A DNA stretch of 12,271 bases from Alistipes sp. (lineage in GTDB: Bacteria > Bacteroidota > Bacteroidia > Bacteroidales > Rikenellaceae), in NCBI GenBank assembly GCA_029051915.1, contig JAIDKM010000201.1, positions 1 through 12,271 of the forward strand. The letters run 5' to 3'. Position 1 is the first letter of the stretch, and each line of letters begins with the position of its first letter. This document shows positions 6,622 through 12,271 of this stretch, piece by piece. The position numbers and the translations under genes were made by a program. The notes beneath the pieces were generated by a model. That model was not told where the DNA came from. It ran no database searches and saw nothing but the letters and a program-made list of their open reading frames with translations.

Positions 6622-7608
6622 ATGTTCCGTACACTGTTTGCTTTCGGCTGCTGGCTCGCCGTCGGATGCTCGCCGCAACCGACCGAACGCGAGGCGCTCG
6701 AACGCGACCTGCAGGCGCTGGCCGATTCGGCGAAGGCCCGCGTGGGCATCGCAGCCGTCCTCGACGAGGGCGACACGCTGACCATCGGCAACCGTGCCGA
6801 CTACCCGCTGGCGAGCGTCTTCAAGTTCCATCAGGCACTCGCCTTGCTCGATTCGCTCGACCGGGCGGGTGCGTCGCCGGCGCTGCCGATCGAAGTCCGG
6901 CGCTCCGACCTGCTGCCCGATACGTGGTCGCCGCTGCGCGACGCCCGCCCCGACGGCGGATATGCACTGCCGCTCTCCGAACTGCTCCACTACAGCATCG
7001 CGCAGAGCGACAACAACGTCTGCGATCTTCTGTTCCGGTTCCTGGGCGGGCCGGAATATGTCGAACGTTATATTCGCGGACTCGGACTCGCCGACACCGC
7101 CATTGCGGCCGACGAGGAGACCATGCACCGCGACCCGACGGCCCAATACGCCAACACCGCCTCGCCGCTCGATGTCGTCCGGCTGCTGGAGCGGTTCCGG
7201 CGCGGCGAACTGCTGAGCCCTGCCAGCAACGACCTCCTGCTGACCACCATGCTGGCGACCGTTACCGGCCCCGACAAGCTCAAGGGACTCCTGCCGCCCG
7301 ACGTACGGGTGGCCCACAAAACCGGCAGCGGCATACGCGACGCGAAAGGGGTCGTGGCAGCCGACAACGACGCCGGCATGGTCTTTTTGCCCGACGGCCA
7401 GGCTTACTCCATTGCGGTCTTCATCGCCGACTCGCACGAGAACGACCGCACGAATGCAGCCGTCATCGCCTCGATCTCCAAACGCATATACGACTACCGG
7501 CTACGCCACCGACCGATAAAAAACGATCTTCAACCCGGAGTGGTACGGGCCCCGGTTCGTGCCAGCGAGATTCGTAGATTCAGCAATCCGCCAAGAAGAC
7601 CCCGTTAA
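6622..7608 (+). CDS. Class A beta-lactamase, probable lipoprotein, with aberrant C-terminal tail
   Basis: This serine hydrolase would open beta-lactam rings in the envelope. All class A motifs are visible: S65-VF-K68 (nucleophile), S129-D-N131, the omega-loop Glu in EETMHRD (165-171) followed by YANTASP (176-182), and K233-T-G235-S. The EETM plus YxN arrangement points to the Bacteroidetes/PER-like subgroup with CfxA, CepA and CblA. The N-terminus LAVGC (C16) suggests lipid attachment. The resistance spectrum cannot be judged from sequence. The family fold should end near ISKRIYDY (residue 292, base 7497); the remaining 36 residues are Arg/Pro-rich, resemble nothing I know and look like read-through. 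A one-base shift at that point would give GYATDR and a stop at 7517-7519, so an indel or rearrangement at the 3' end is likely. The catalytic body appears complete. It sits 12 nt after the DUF3575 gene. Confidence 0.85.
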   Translation: MFRTLFAFGCWLAVGCSPQPTEREALERDLQALADSAKARVGIAAVLDEGDTLTIGNRADYPLASVFKFHQALALLDSLDRAGASPALPIEVRRSDLLPDTWSPLRDARPDGGYALPLSELLHYSIAQSDNNVCDLLFRFLGGPEYVERYIRGLGLADTAIAADEETMHRDPTAQYANTASPLDVVRLLERFRRGELLSPASNDLLLTTMLATVTGPDKLKGLLPPDVRVAHKTGSGIRDAKGVVAADNDAGMVFLPDGQAYSIAVFIADSHENDRTNAAVIASISKRIYDYRLRHRPIKNDLQPGVVRAPVRASEIRRFSNPPRRPR

Positions 7609-7691
7609 GAACGGAGTTTCAAGAAAAGGATCCCGGAAACCGGCCATTCCCGGATTCCGCCCTGAAAACATTGGCTGTTCATACCAGTCTA

Positions 7692-7712
7692 CCGGGAAGC
7701 AGCTCTTCCCGG
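7692..7712. repeat. Perfect 8-bp inverted repeat / hairpin downstream of bla
   Basis: CCGGGAAG (7692-7699) and CTTCCCGG (7705-7712) are exact reverse complements around a 5-nt loop. There is no T run on either side, so it is not a textbook intrinsic terminator. It could still end or stabilise bla mRNA, or be a trace of a past insertion. It lies 80 nt after the bla stop and 19 nt before the gene remnant. Confidence 0.5.
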
Positions 7713-7730
7713 CATTCATTCCAGCGATTG

Positions 7731-7937
7731 CTCCATGCGTCTGCTTCGGGCTACCGCACCACGACGGCGGGAGCCCTGTCGAATGTCGGCGCGCAGGGCG
7801 ACTACTGGTCGTCCTCGCCGGACTCAGCGACGAGTGCCAATGCGGACGGCATGTGGTTGGAGACCGGGCGCATCATACCGATAGGTTCTACGAACCGTGC
7901 CTACGGTTTCACCGTGCGCTGCGTCCAGCATCTACGG
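7731..7937 (+). pseudogene. Remnant of a FISUMP-like (Fibrobacter major paralogous domain) protein C-terminus
   Basis: One forward frame reads SGYRTTTAGALSNVGAQGDY, then WSSSP, and ends RAYGFTVRCVQHLR. This is the typical closing segment of FISUMP / Fib_succ_major-like domains, which form the C-termini of many secreted or surface-anchored Bacteroidetes proteins. About 69 codons are recognisable. The frame is open only from 7578 and the upstream part shows no resemblance to the rest of the domain, no ATG and no signal peptide. Past VRCVQHLR the frame runs 23 codons into the pckA terminator instead of stopping. I read it as the surviving 3' end of a lost surface-protein gene. The family is recalled, not searched; a DUF1566-like domain is the alternative. 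It is in a different frame from the beta-lactamase, so it is not a simple fusion. Confidence 0.65.
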
Positions 7938-7963
7938 ATTGTTTTTTATCGTTTTCCCGGAAA

Positions 7964-7998
7964 GCAAAAATCCCGGCCGCCGAAACCGGCGACCGGGA
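7964..7998 (-). terminator. Intrinsic terminator of pckA
   Basis: On the minus strand, TCCCGG then CGCCG pair with their complements (6 bp plus 5 bp with one mismatch, 4-nt loop; stem 7998-7971), followed directly by ATTTTTGC. The stem and T run lie 27 nt past the pckA stop, a standard rho-independent arrangement. There is no T run on the plus side, so it should not stop plus-strand transcripts from bla. Confidence 0.85.
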
Positions 7999-8024
7999 CG
8001 ATCATATAATAAAGGTGTGAAAAG

Positions 8025-9632
8025 TTACTTCACCTTGGGGCCGGCAGCCACGAGGCTCTTGCCCTCGTCGTTGCCCGTGAACTTCACGAAGTTCTTCACG
8101 AAGCGGTTGGCCAGATCCTCGGCCTTGGTCTCCCACTCCTTCGGATTCTTGTAGGTATCGCGCGGATCGAGGATCTTGGGATCCACGCCCGGCAGCTGGG
8201 TCGGCACCTTGAAGTCGAACATCGGAATGGTCTTGGTCGGCGCCTTGTCGATCGAACCGTCGAGGATGGCGTCGATGATGCCGCGCGTGTCCTTGATCGA
8301 GATACGCTTGCCGGTACCGTTCCAACCCGTATTGACGAGGTAGGCCGTAGCGCCCGACTGCTTCATGCGCTTCACGAGCTCCTCACCGTACTTGGTGGGG
8401 TGCAGCGAGAGGAATGCGGCGCCGAAGCAAGCCGAGAAGGTCGGCGTCGGCTCGGTGATGCCGCGCTCGGTACCTGCCAGCTTGGCCGTGAAACCGGAGA
8501 GGAAGTAGTACTTCGTCTGCTCGGGAGTCAGGATCGACACGGGAGGCAGTACGCCGAAAGCATCGGCCGAGAGGAAGATCACCTTCTTGGCGGCGGGAGC
8601 CTTCGAAACGGGCTTCACGATGTTGTTGATGTGGAAGATCGGGTACGACACGCGCGTGTTCTCCGTAACGGACTTGTCGGCGAAGTCGATCTTGCCCTTC
8701 TTGTCGACCGTTACGTTCTCCAGCAGCGCGTTGCGGCGGATGGCGTTCCAGATATCGGGTTCCGACTCCTTCGAGAGGTTGATGACCTTCGCATAGCAGC
8801 CGCCCTCGAAGTTGAAGACGCCGTCGTCGTCCCAGCCGTGCTCGTCGTCGCCGATGAGCTGACGTTTCGGATCGGTCGAAAGGGTGGTCTTGCCCGTTCC
8901 CGAGAGACCGAAGAATACGGCCGTCTCGCCCTTCTCGTTGGTGTTGGCCGAGCAGTGCATCGAAGCGATGCCCTTGAGCGGCAGCAGGTAGTTCATGTAG
9001 GAGAACATACCCTTCTTCATCTCACCGCCGTACCAGGTGTTGATGATGACCTGCATCTTCTCGGTGAGGTTGAAGACCACGGCCGTCTCGGAGTTGAGAC
9101 CCAGCTTCTTGTAGTTCTTCACCTTGGCCTTCGAGGCGTTGAGCACCACGAAGTCGGGCTCGCCGTACTCCTCCAGCTCGGCGTCAGTCGGCCGGATGAA
9201 CATGTTTTTGACGAAGTGGGCCTGCCATGCCACCTCCATGATGAAGCGGATCTTCAGACGCGTGTTCTCGTTGGCGCCGCAGAAGGTGTCGACCACGTAG
9301 AGCTTCTTGCCCGACAGCTCTTTGGAAGCGATCTTCTTCAGCTCCTTCCAGGCAGCCTTCGTTACGGGCTTGTTGTCGTTCTTGTACTCGTCGGAAGTCC
9401 ACCAGATGGTGTTCTTGGTGGTCTCGTCCATCACGAAGAACTTGTCTTTGGGCGAACGACCCGTGTAGACGCCCGTCATGACGTTCACGGCGCCCATCTC
9501 GGTCAGCTGGCCTTTCTCGAAGCCGCGCAGACCCTTCTTGGTCTCCTCACGATAGAGCTCGTCGTAGGAGGGATTGTACACGACCTCGGTAGCGCCCGTG
9601 ATCCCGTACTTCTTCAAATCCAGTTTGTCCAT
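8025..9632 (-). CDS. pckA: Phosphoenolpyruvate carboxykinase (ATP)
   Basis: PckA interconverts oxaloacetate + ATP and PEP + CO2 + ADP in the cytoplasm. In gut Bacteroidetes it can run towards CO2 fixation in fumarate/succinate fermentation as well as gluconeogenesis. The protein is 535 residues, normal for the ATP-dependent class. Landmarks are TGRSPKDKF near the N-terminus, HCSAN with the metal-ligand His region, the kinase P-loop [11 protein letters not shown], the metal-binding [20 protein letters not shown], and RVSYP. The frame is open to 9713, but conservation starts at [13 protein letters not shown]; the extra 27 codons are Arg-rich and lie in the leader, so 9632 is the start. Lysine is nearly always AAG, suggesting a highly expressed gene. 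It has its own promoter and terminator and is divergent from hemW. Confidence 0.97.
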   Translation of the reverse strand: MDKLDLKKYGITGATEVVYNPSYDELYREETKKGLRGFEKGQLTEMGAVNVMTGVYTGRSPKDKFFVMDETTKNTIWWTSDEYKNDNKPVTKAAWKELKKIASKELSGKKLYVVDTFCGANENTRLKIRFIMEVAWQAHFVKNMFIRPTDAELEEYGEPDFVVLNASKAKVKNYKKLGLNSETAVVFNLTEKMQVIINTWYGGEMKKGMFSYMNYLLPLKGIASMHCSANTNEKGETAVFFGLSGTGKTTLSTDPKRQLIGDDEHGWDDDGVFNFEGGCYAKVINLSKESEPDIWNAIRRNALLENVTVDKKGKIDFADKSVTENTRVSYPIFHINNIVKPVSKAPAAKKVIFLSADAFGVLPPVSILTPEQTKYYFLSGFTAKLAGTERGITEPTPTFSACFGAAFLSLHPTKYGEELVKRMKQSGATAYLVNTGWNGTGKRISIKDTRGIIDAILDGSIDKAPTKTIPMFDFKVPTQLPGVDPKILDPRDTYKNPKEWETKAEDLANRFVKNFVKFTGNDEGKSLVAAGPKVK

Positions 9633-9670
9633 AATCGATACGTATTTAAAAATTAAACCTCTGTCGCACT

Positions 9671-9712
9671 TGCGGCGCCTGAGACGCGACGTTCCCGAAC
9701 CGGGCCGCCGCA
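9671..9712 (-). promoter_or_regulatory. GC-rich foldable segment in the pckA leader
   Basis: In the predicted leader, TGCGGCG (minus 9712-9706) is the exact complement of CGCCGCA (9677-9671), closing a loop that contains a second small hairpin, CCCG-GTT-CGGG (9704-9694). The fold would sit about 40 nt upstream of the pckA ATG, followed by an AT-rich stretch leading to the start. It matches no riboswitch I recognise. It could affect mRNA stability or translation, or simply reflect high GC. Confidence 0.35.
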
Positions 9713-9751
9713 CCTCCGTTCCACTCCGGAGAGCGCCCTTTTTTACCGATG

Positions 9752-9759
9752 CAAAGGTA
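9752..9759 (-). promoter_or_regulatory. -7 promoter element of pckA
   Basis: On the minus strand TACCTTTG is a perfect TAnnTTTG element, preceded upstream by T-rich DNA that could supply a poor -33 box (TTTT about 20 nt away). Transcription would start near 9747 and leave a leader of about 110-115 nt, far longer than those of dxs or the radical SAM gene in this window. Confidence 0.6.
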
Positions 9760-9813
9760 GAAAAAGTTTCATATTTGTGAAAAAGTTAACAGTGAAATTC
9801 CGAAAAAATTTCT

Positions 9814-9821
9814 TAAATTTG
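9814..9821 (+). promoter_or_regulatory. -7 promoter element of hemW, next to the start codon
   Basis: TAAATTTG fits TAnnTTTG and ends 6 nt before the ATG at 9828, implying an almost leaderless mRNA. It supports 9828 over the in-frame start at 9777, which lies upstream of this element. A further CATATTTG at 9770-9777 is a poorer match. No clear -33 box is visible. Confidence 0.45.
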
Positions 9822-9827
9822 GTCTTC

Positions 9828-10943
9828 ATGCCGGGGCTCTATTTCCATATCCCGTTCTGCAAACGCATCTGCGCCTACTGCGACTTCTACAAAAGCGCCG
9901 ACCTGAGGCGCATGGACGACGTCGTGGAGGCGATGCACCGCGAGCTGGAGCGGCAGAGCGGCTACCTCGGCGGCGAACCGCTCCGCACCCGCTATTTCGG
10001 CGGCGGCACCCCTTCGCTCTGTTCTCCCCGGCAAATTTCGGACCTGCTTGCCCGTGCGGCCGATCTTTTCGACTGCCGGGCCGTGGAGGAGACCACCCTC
10101 GAAGCCAATCCCGACGACCTCGACGGACGCTACCTCGAAGCCCTGCGGCTGGCGGGCGTCGACCGCCTCTCGATCGGCGTGCAGTCGTTCGACGACGCCT
10201 GCCTGCGGCTGATGAACCGGCGCCACACAGCGGCACAGGCCGTCGAGGCGATCGGCCGGGCGCGCGCAGCGGGCTTCGACAACCTCACCGTCGATCTGAT
10301 TTTCGGCATCCCCGGCTTCGGCGGCGACACGCTCCGCCGCTCGCTCGACACAGCGTTGGAGTTGCGGCCCGAGCATATTTCGGCATACCATTTGACCGTC
10401 GAACCCGGCACGACTTTCGGCCGTCGGGCCGCCCGTGGAGAGTTCGCACCGGTCGACGAAGCGATCAGCGAGGAGGAGTTCCTGACCGTCCACCGAACGT
10501 TGACGCAGGCCGGGTACGAACACTACGAAGTCTCGAACTTCGCACTGCCGGGACGCCGGGCCCGCCACAACGCGGCTTACTGGCACGGCGAGAAATACCT
10601 CGGAATCGGCCCTGCGGCCCACTCCTACGACGGCCGCGAGCGCCACTGGAATGCGGCTTCGGTCGACCGGTACCTTGCCGGCGAACCTGCCGAACGCGAA
10701 CTGCTGACCGACCGCGACCGCCTGAACGAATACCTTCTGACGCGTCTGCGTACGGCCGAAGGGATCGACCTCCGGGAGACGGAACGGCTTTTCGGTGCGG
10801 AACAGAGAGCCCGGATAGTCCGGGATGCGGCCCGATTCATAGAGTCCGGAACGCTCGTCGCCACGGAAGTCGCACTGAAGATACCGCCCGAACGTTTTCT
10901 GACCTCCGATGCTGTCATCGGCGCACTTTTCTGCGAAACCTGA
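9828..10943 (+). CDS. hemW: Radical SAM HemW-like protein (heme chaperone / coproporphyrinogen oxidase-like)
   Basis: The 371-residue protein begins MPGLYFHIPFCKRICAYCDF, with the 4Fe-4S ligands C11, C15 and C18 in the CxxxCxxC pattern. The segment YFGGGTPSL follows, then TLEANPDDLD, RLSIGVQSFDDACLRLMNRRH, LTVDLIFGIPGF and HISAYHLTVEPGTTF, all characteristic of the HemN/HemW group. A C-terminal helical segment (RLNEYLLTRLRTAEGIDL) corresponds to the HemW C-terminal domain. The short N-terminus and the CDF after the third cysteine, rather than the longer start of true HemN, favour HemW, a heme-binding chaperone, over oxygen-independent coproporphyrinogen III oxidase. The reading frame reaches back to 9777, but the family starts at the MPGLYFHIPFC segment. 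It is divergent from pckA, and I see no strong terminator after it. Confidence 0.88.
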   Translation: MPGLYFHIPFCKRICAYCDFYKSADLRRMDDVVEAMHRELERQSGYLGGEPLRTRYFGGGTPSLCSPRQISDLLARAADLFDCRAVEETTLEANPDDLDGRYLEALRLAGVDRLSIGVQSFDDACLRLMNRRHTAAQAVEAIGRARAAGFDNLTVDLIFGIPGFGGDTLRRSLDTALELRPEHISAYHLTVEPGTTFGRRAARGEFAPVDEAISEEEFLTVHRTLTQAGYEHYEVSNFALPGRRARHNAAYWHGEKYLGIGPAAHSYDGRERHWNAASVDRYLAGEPAERELLTDRDRLNEYLLTRLRTAEGIDLRETERLFGAEQRARIVRDAARFIESGTLVATEVALKIPPERFLTSDAVIGALFCET

Positions 10944-11027
10944 ATCCCCGCCGGCGAAGCAGACGCGAAAAGGGCGGCGAACGGTATGTTAATTTATTAT
11001 TAAATTATTTTATTAAGTAGAACGATC

Positions 11028-11059
11028 TTTGCTTTATATAAATATAAGTGTTAACTTTG
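11028..11059 (+). promoter_or_regulatory. Full Bacteroidetes-type promoter of the glycogen synthase gene
   Basis: TTTG (11028-11031) and TAACTTTG (11052-11059) are separated by exactly 20 nt, matching the Bacteroidetes -33/-7 consensus (TTTG, about 19-20 nt, TAnnTTTG). It is the only promoter in the window with both boxes clear. It sits at the end of a very AT-rich tract (10987-11050) that may act as an upstream enhancing element. The start site near 11064 would leave a leader of about 48 nt. Confidence 0.75.
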
Positions 11060-11111
11060 CGCGCGATTTTTCATTCGCACAATGCGTAGATTACAAACAA
11101 CAAATAGACTT

Positions 11112-12271
11112 ATGAGCAACGCAAAACTGACCCCTGACTACCTGTTCGAAGTGAGCTGGGAGGTATGCAACAAAATCGGTGGCATCCATACCGTCGTTTC
11201 GACCAAGGCACAGACCGCAACCCGGAAATTCGGCGACCGCTACCTGCTGATCGGCCCCGACCTCTCGCACGAGGGGGTGAATCCCGAGTTCGAAGAAGAC
11301 CTCAGCCTGCTCCGAAGCTGGCGTCAGAGCGTCTACAGCGAAGGCATCCGCATCCGCGTAGGACGCTGGAAGATCAAGGGCGAGCCGACGGTGATCCTCG
11401 TGGACTTCACGTCGCTCTTCCCCCGCAAGGACGAAATTCTGAAAAAACTGTGGGAAGACTACCACGTCGACTCCATTTCGGGTCAGTGGGACTACATCGA
11501 ACCCGTATTGTTCGGCTACGCCGCCGGCATGGTGATCGCGTCGTACGTCGACACGTTCTGCACCGCCACCGAGAAGATCGCCGCCCACTTCCACGAGTGG
11601 ATGACGGCGGCCGGAGGTCTCTACCTGCGCCGCAATGCCCCCTATGTGGCTACGCTCTTCACCACGCACGCCACGGTCATGGGCCGCTGCATCGCCGGAA
11701 ACGGCCTGCCGCTCTACAACGACCTGACGAAGTTCAACGCCGACGAACTGGCGCGTCAGTTCAACGTCATGGCCAAGCACTCCATCGAAAAGATGGCCGC
11801 CACCTACCATGACGCATTCCTCACCGTGAGCGACATTACGGCCAACGAGTGCAAGTACCTGCTGAGCCGCGAGCCCGACTGCGTAACGCCCAACGGCTTC
11901 GAGAACGACTTCGTATGGACGGGCACCGAGTATCAGTCCAAACGCGCCGAGGCCCGCAGAACGATGATCGACGTCGCGGAAGCCTGCCTGGGCCGGAAGT
12001 TCACGACCGATCCGCTGATCGTGGGCACCAGCGGCCGCTACGAATTCCGCAACAAGGGTCTCGATGTCTTCATCGAGTCGCTCAAGACGCTGGCCGCATC
12101 CGACCGTCTCGACCGCGAAGTGCTGGTCTACATCACCGTGCCCGCCGGCAACCGCGGCCCGCGTCCCGACCTGCAGGCCCATCTGGCCGACGCCTCGAAA
12201 CCCATCGACGGCAGCCGCTACAAATATTCGACCCACGAGCTGGAGTACCCCGACACCGACCCGATCGTCCA
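11112..12271 (+). CDS. GT3-family (eukaryotic-type) glycogen synthase, partial at 3' end
   Basis: This enzyme would extend alpha-1,4-glucan chains from a nucleotide sugar in cytoplasmic glycogen storage. The frame continues past the window edge, leaving 386 codons plus two bases. The sequence follows animal and fungal glycogen synthase rather than bacterial GT5 GlgA: LFEVSWEVCNKIGGIHTVVS (11-30, nucleotide-sugar loop), LLIGPD (45-50), HFHEW (159-163), TLFTTHATVMGR (181-192), FLTVSDITANE (236-246), VTPNGFE (258-264) and a SGRYEFRNKGLDVFIESL segment near the right end matching the eukaryotic GRYEF motif. Human-type regulatory phosphorylation tails are absent at the N-terminus. The donor (UDP- or ADP-glucose) cannot be settled here. 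An in-frame ATG at 11082 would add 10 residues (MRRLQTTNRL); I prefer 11112 because the conserved part begins soon after it. Confidence 0.92.
   Translation, partial: MSNAKLTPDYLFEVSWEVCNKIGGIHTVVSTKAQTATRKFGDRYLLIGPDLSHEGVNPEFEEDLSLLRSWRQSVYSEGIRIRVGRWKIKGEPTVILVDFTSLFPRKDEILKKLWEDYHVDSISGQWDYIEPVLFGYAAGMVIASYVDTFCTATEKIAAHFHEWMTAAGGLYLRRNAPYVATLFTTHATVMGRCIAGNGLPLYNDLTKFNADELARQFNVMAKHSIEKMAATYHDAFLTVSDITANECKYLLSREPDCVTPNGFENDFVWTGTEYQSKRAEARRTMIDVAEACLGRKFTTDPLIVGTSGRYEFRNKGLDVFIESLKTLAASDRLDREVLVYITVPAGNRGPRPDLQAHLADASKPIDGSRYKYSTHELEYPDTDPIV

Larger units (their letters stand above)
7609..8024. other. Gap of 416 bases without an intact gene
   Basis: This gap lies between the beta-lactamase stop and the pckA stop. 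It holds a weak 5-bp hairpin overlapping the bla stop codon (7602-7614), a perfect 8-bp hairpin (7692-7712), a decayed FISUMP-like domain piece (7731-7937) and the pckA terminator (7964-7998). TCCCGGAAA occurs at 7631-7639 and again at 7955-7963, flanking the remnant. Open frames on both strands here show no family resemblance apart from the remnant. Confidence 0.6.

Noticed and set aside
5344-7437. 697-codon open frame on the minus strand across frr, DUF3575 and bla
   Set aside because: It spans a terminator and three well-supported genes on the other strand, with low-complexity Val/Gly/Arg/Asp composition and no known fold.
7559-8020. 153-codon plus-strand frame after bla
   Set aside because: It overlaps the FISUMP-like remnant in another frame, with no domain, signal peptide or promoter.
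8400-9656. 418-codon plus-strand frame opposite pckA
   Set aside because: It is a shadow of the pckA coding sequence, and its translation is repetitive Val/Leu/His/Asp without motifs.
10944-10990. Possible terminator after hemW (CCGCC and GGCGG near 10948-10977, followed by T/A-rich DNA)
   Set aside because: There are only about 5 base pairs around a loop of roughly 20 nt; too weak to call.
11091-12236. 381-codon minus-strand frame opposite glycogen synthase
   Set aside because: The plus strand carries clear GT3 motifs through the same interval, and the minus frame has none.
1-12271. CRISPR arrays, tRNA or rRNA genes, insertion sequences, prophage or defence modules
   Set aside because: I found no regularly spaced repeats, cloverleaf-like segments, transposase or integrase motifs, or nuclease-type genes in the window.

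Overview
The window reads as an ordinary, gene-dense chromosomal stretch from a GC-rich member of the Bacteroidales. An Alistipes-like (Rikenellaceae) organism is my best guess. Three things support this. Several starts are preceded by the Bacteroidetes -7 promoter element TAnnTTTG rather than sigma70 boxes. There is a bacterial serine palmitoyltransferase, and there is a eukaryote-like (GT3) glycogen synthase; both are typical of Bacteroidetes. The coding DNA is clearly GC-rich (about 60% by eye), unlike Bacteroides itself. The genus is an inference; the phylum and order are well supported.

Layout. (1) 1-1041, minus: the first 347 codons of a sphingolipid-forming serine palmitoyltransferase that runs off the left edge. 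(2) 1302-2075, plus: a radical SAM protein of the COG0731 type, divergent from spt. (3) 2107-3981, minus: dxs (isoprenoid precursors), convergent with the radical SAM gene. (4) 4059-5925, plus: a tight operon of pyrH, a thioredoxin-like lipoprotein gene and frr, ending at a 10-bp terminator hairpin; dxs and pyrH share a divergent promoter region. (5) 5995-7608, plus: a DUF3575-type envelope protein followed by a class A beta-lactamase lipoprotein with a doubtful C-terminal tail. (6) 7609-8024: no intact gene, but a decayed C-terminal piece of a FISUMP-like surface protein domain, a perfect 8-bp hairpin and the pckA terminator. (7) 8025-9632, minus: ATP-dependent PEP carboxykinase with a GC-rich leader of roughly 110 nt. 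(8) 9828-10943, plus: a HemW-like radical SAM protein, divergent from pckA. (9) 11112-12271, plus: the first 386 codons of a GT3 glycogen synthase behind a well-formed promoter in an AT-rich island, running off the right edge.

How the genes work together. Most are core metabolism or translation: UMP kinase and ribosome recycling factor, DXP synthase, PEP carboxykinase for gluconeogenesis, and glycogen synthase for storage. The envelope is served by the sphingolipid enzyme, the thioredoxin-like lipoprotein, the DUF3575 protein and the beta-lactamase. I see no CRISPR array, tRNA, rRNA, intact insertion sequence, phage gene or defence system, and no convincing new multi-gene system. The points most worth a second look are the thioredoxin-like gene between pyrH and frr, the altered 3' end of the beta-lactamase beside a gene remnant, the promoters almost touching start codons, and the structured pckA leader.
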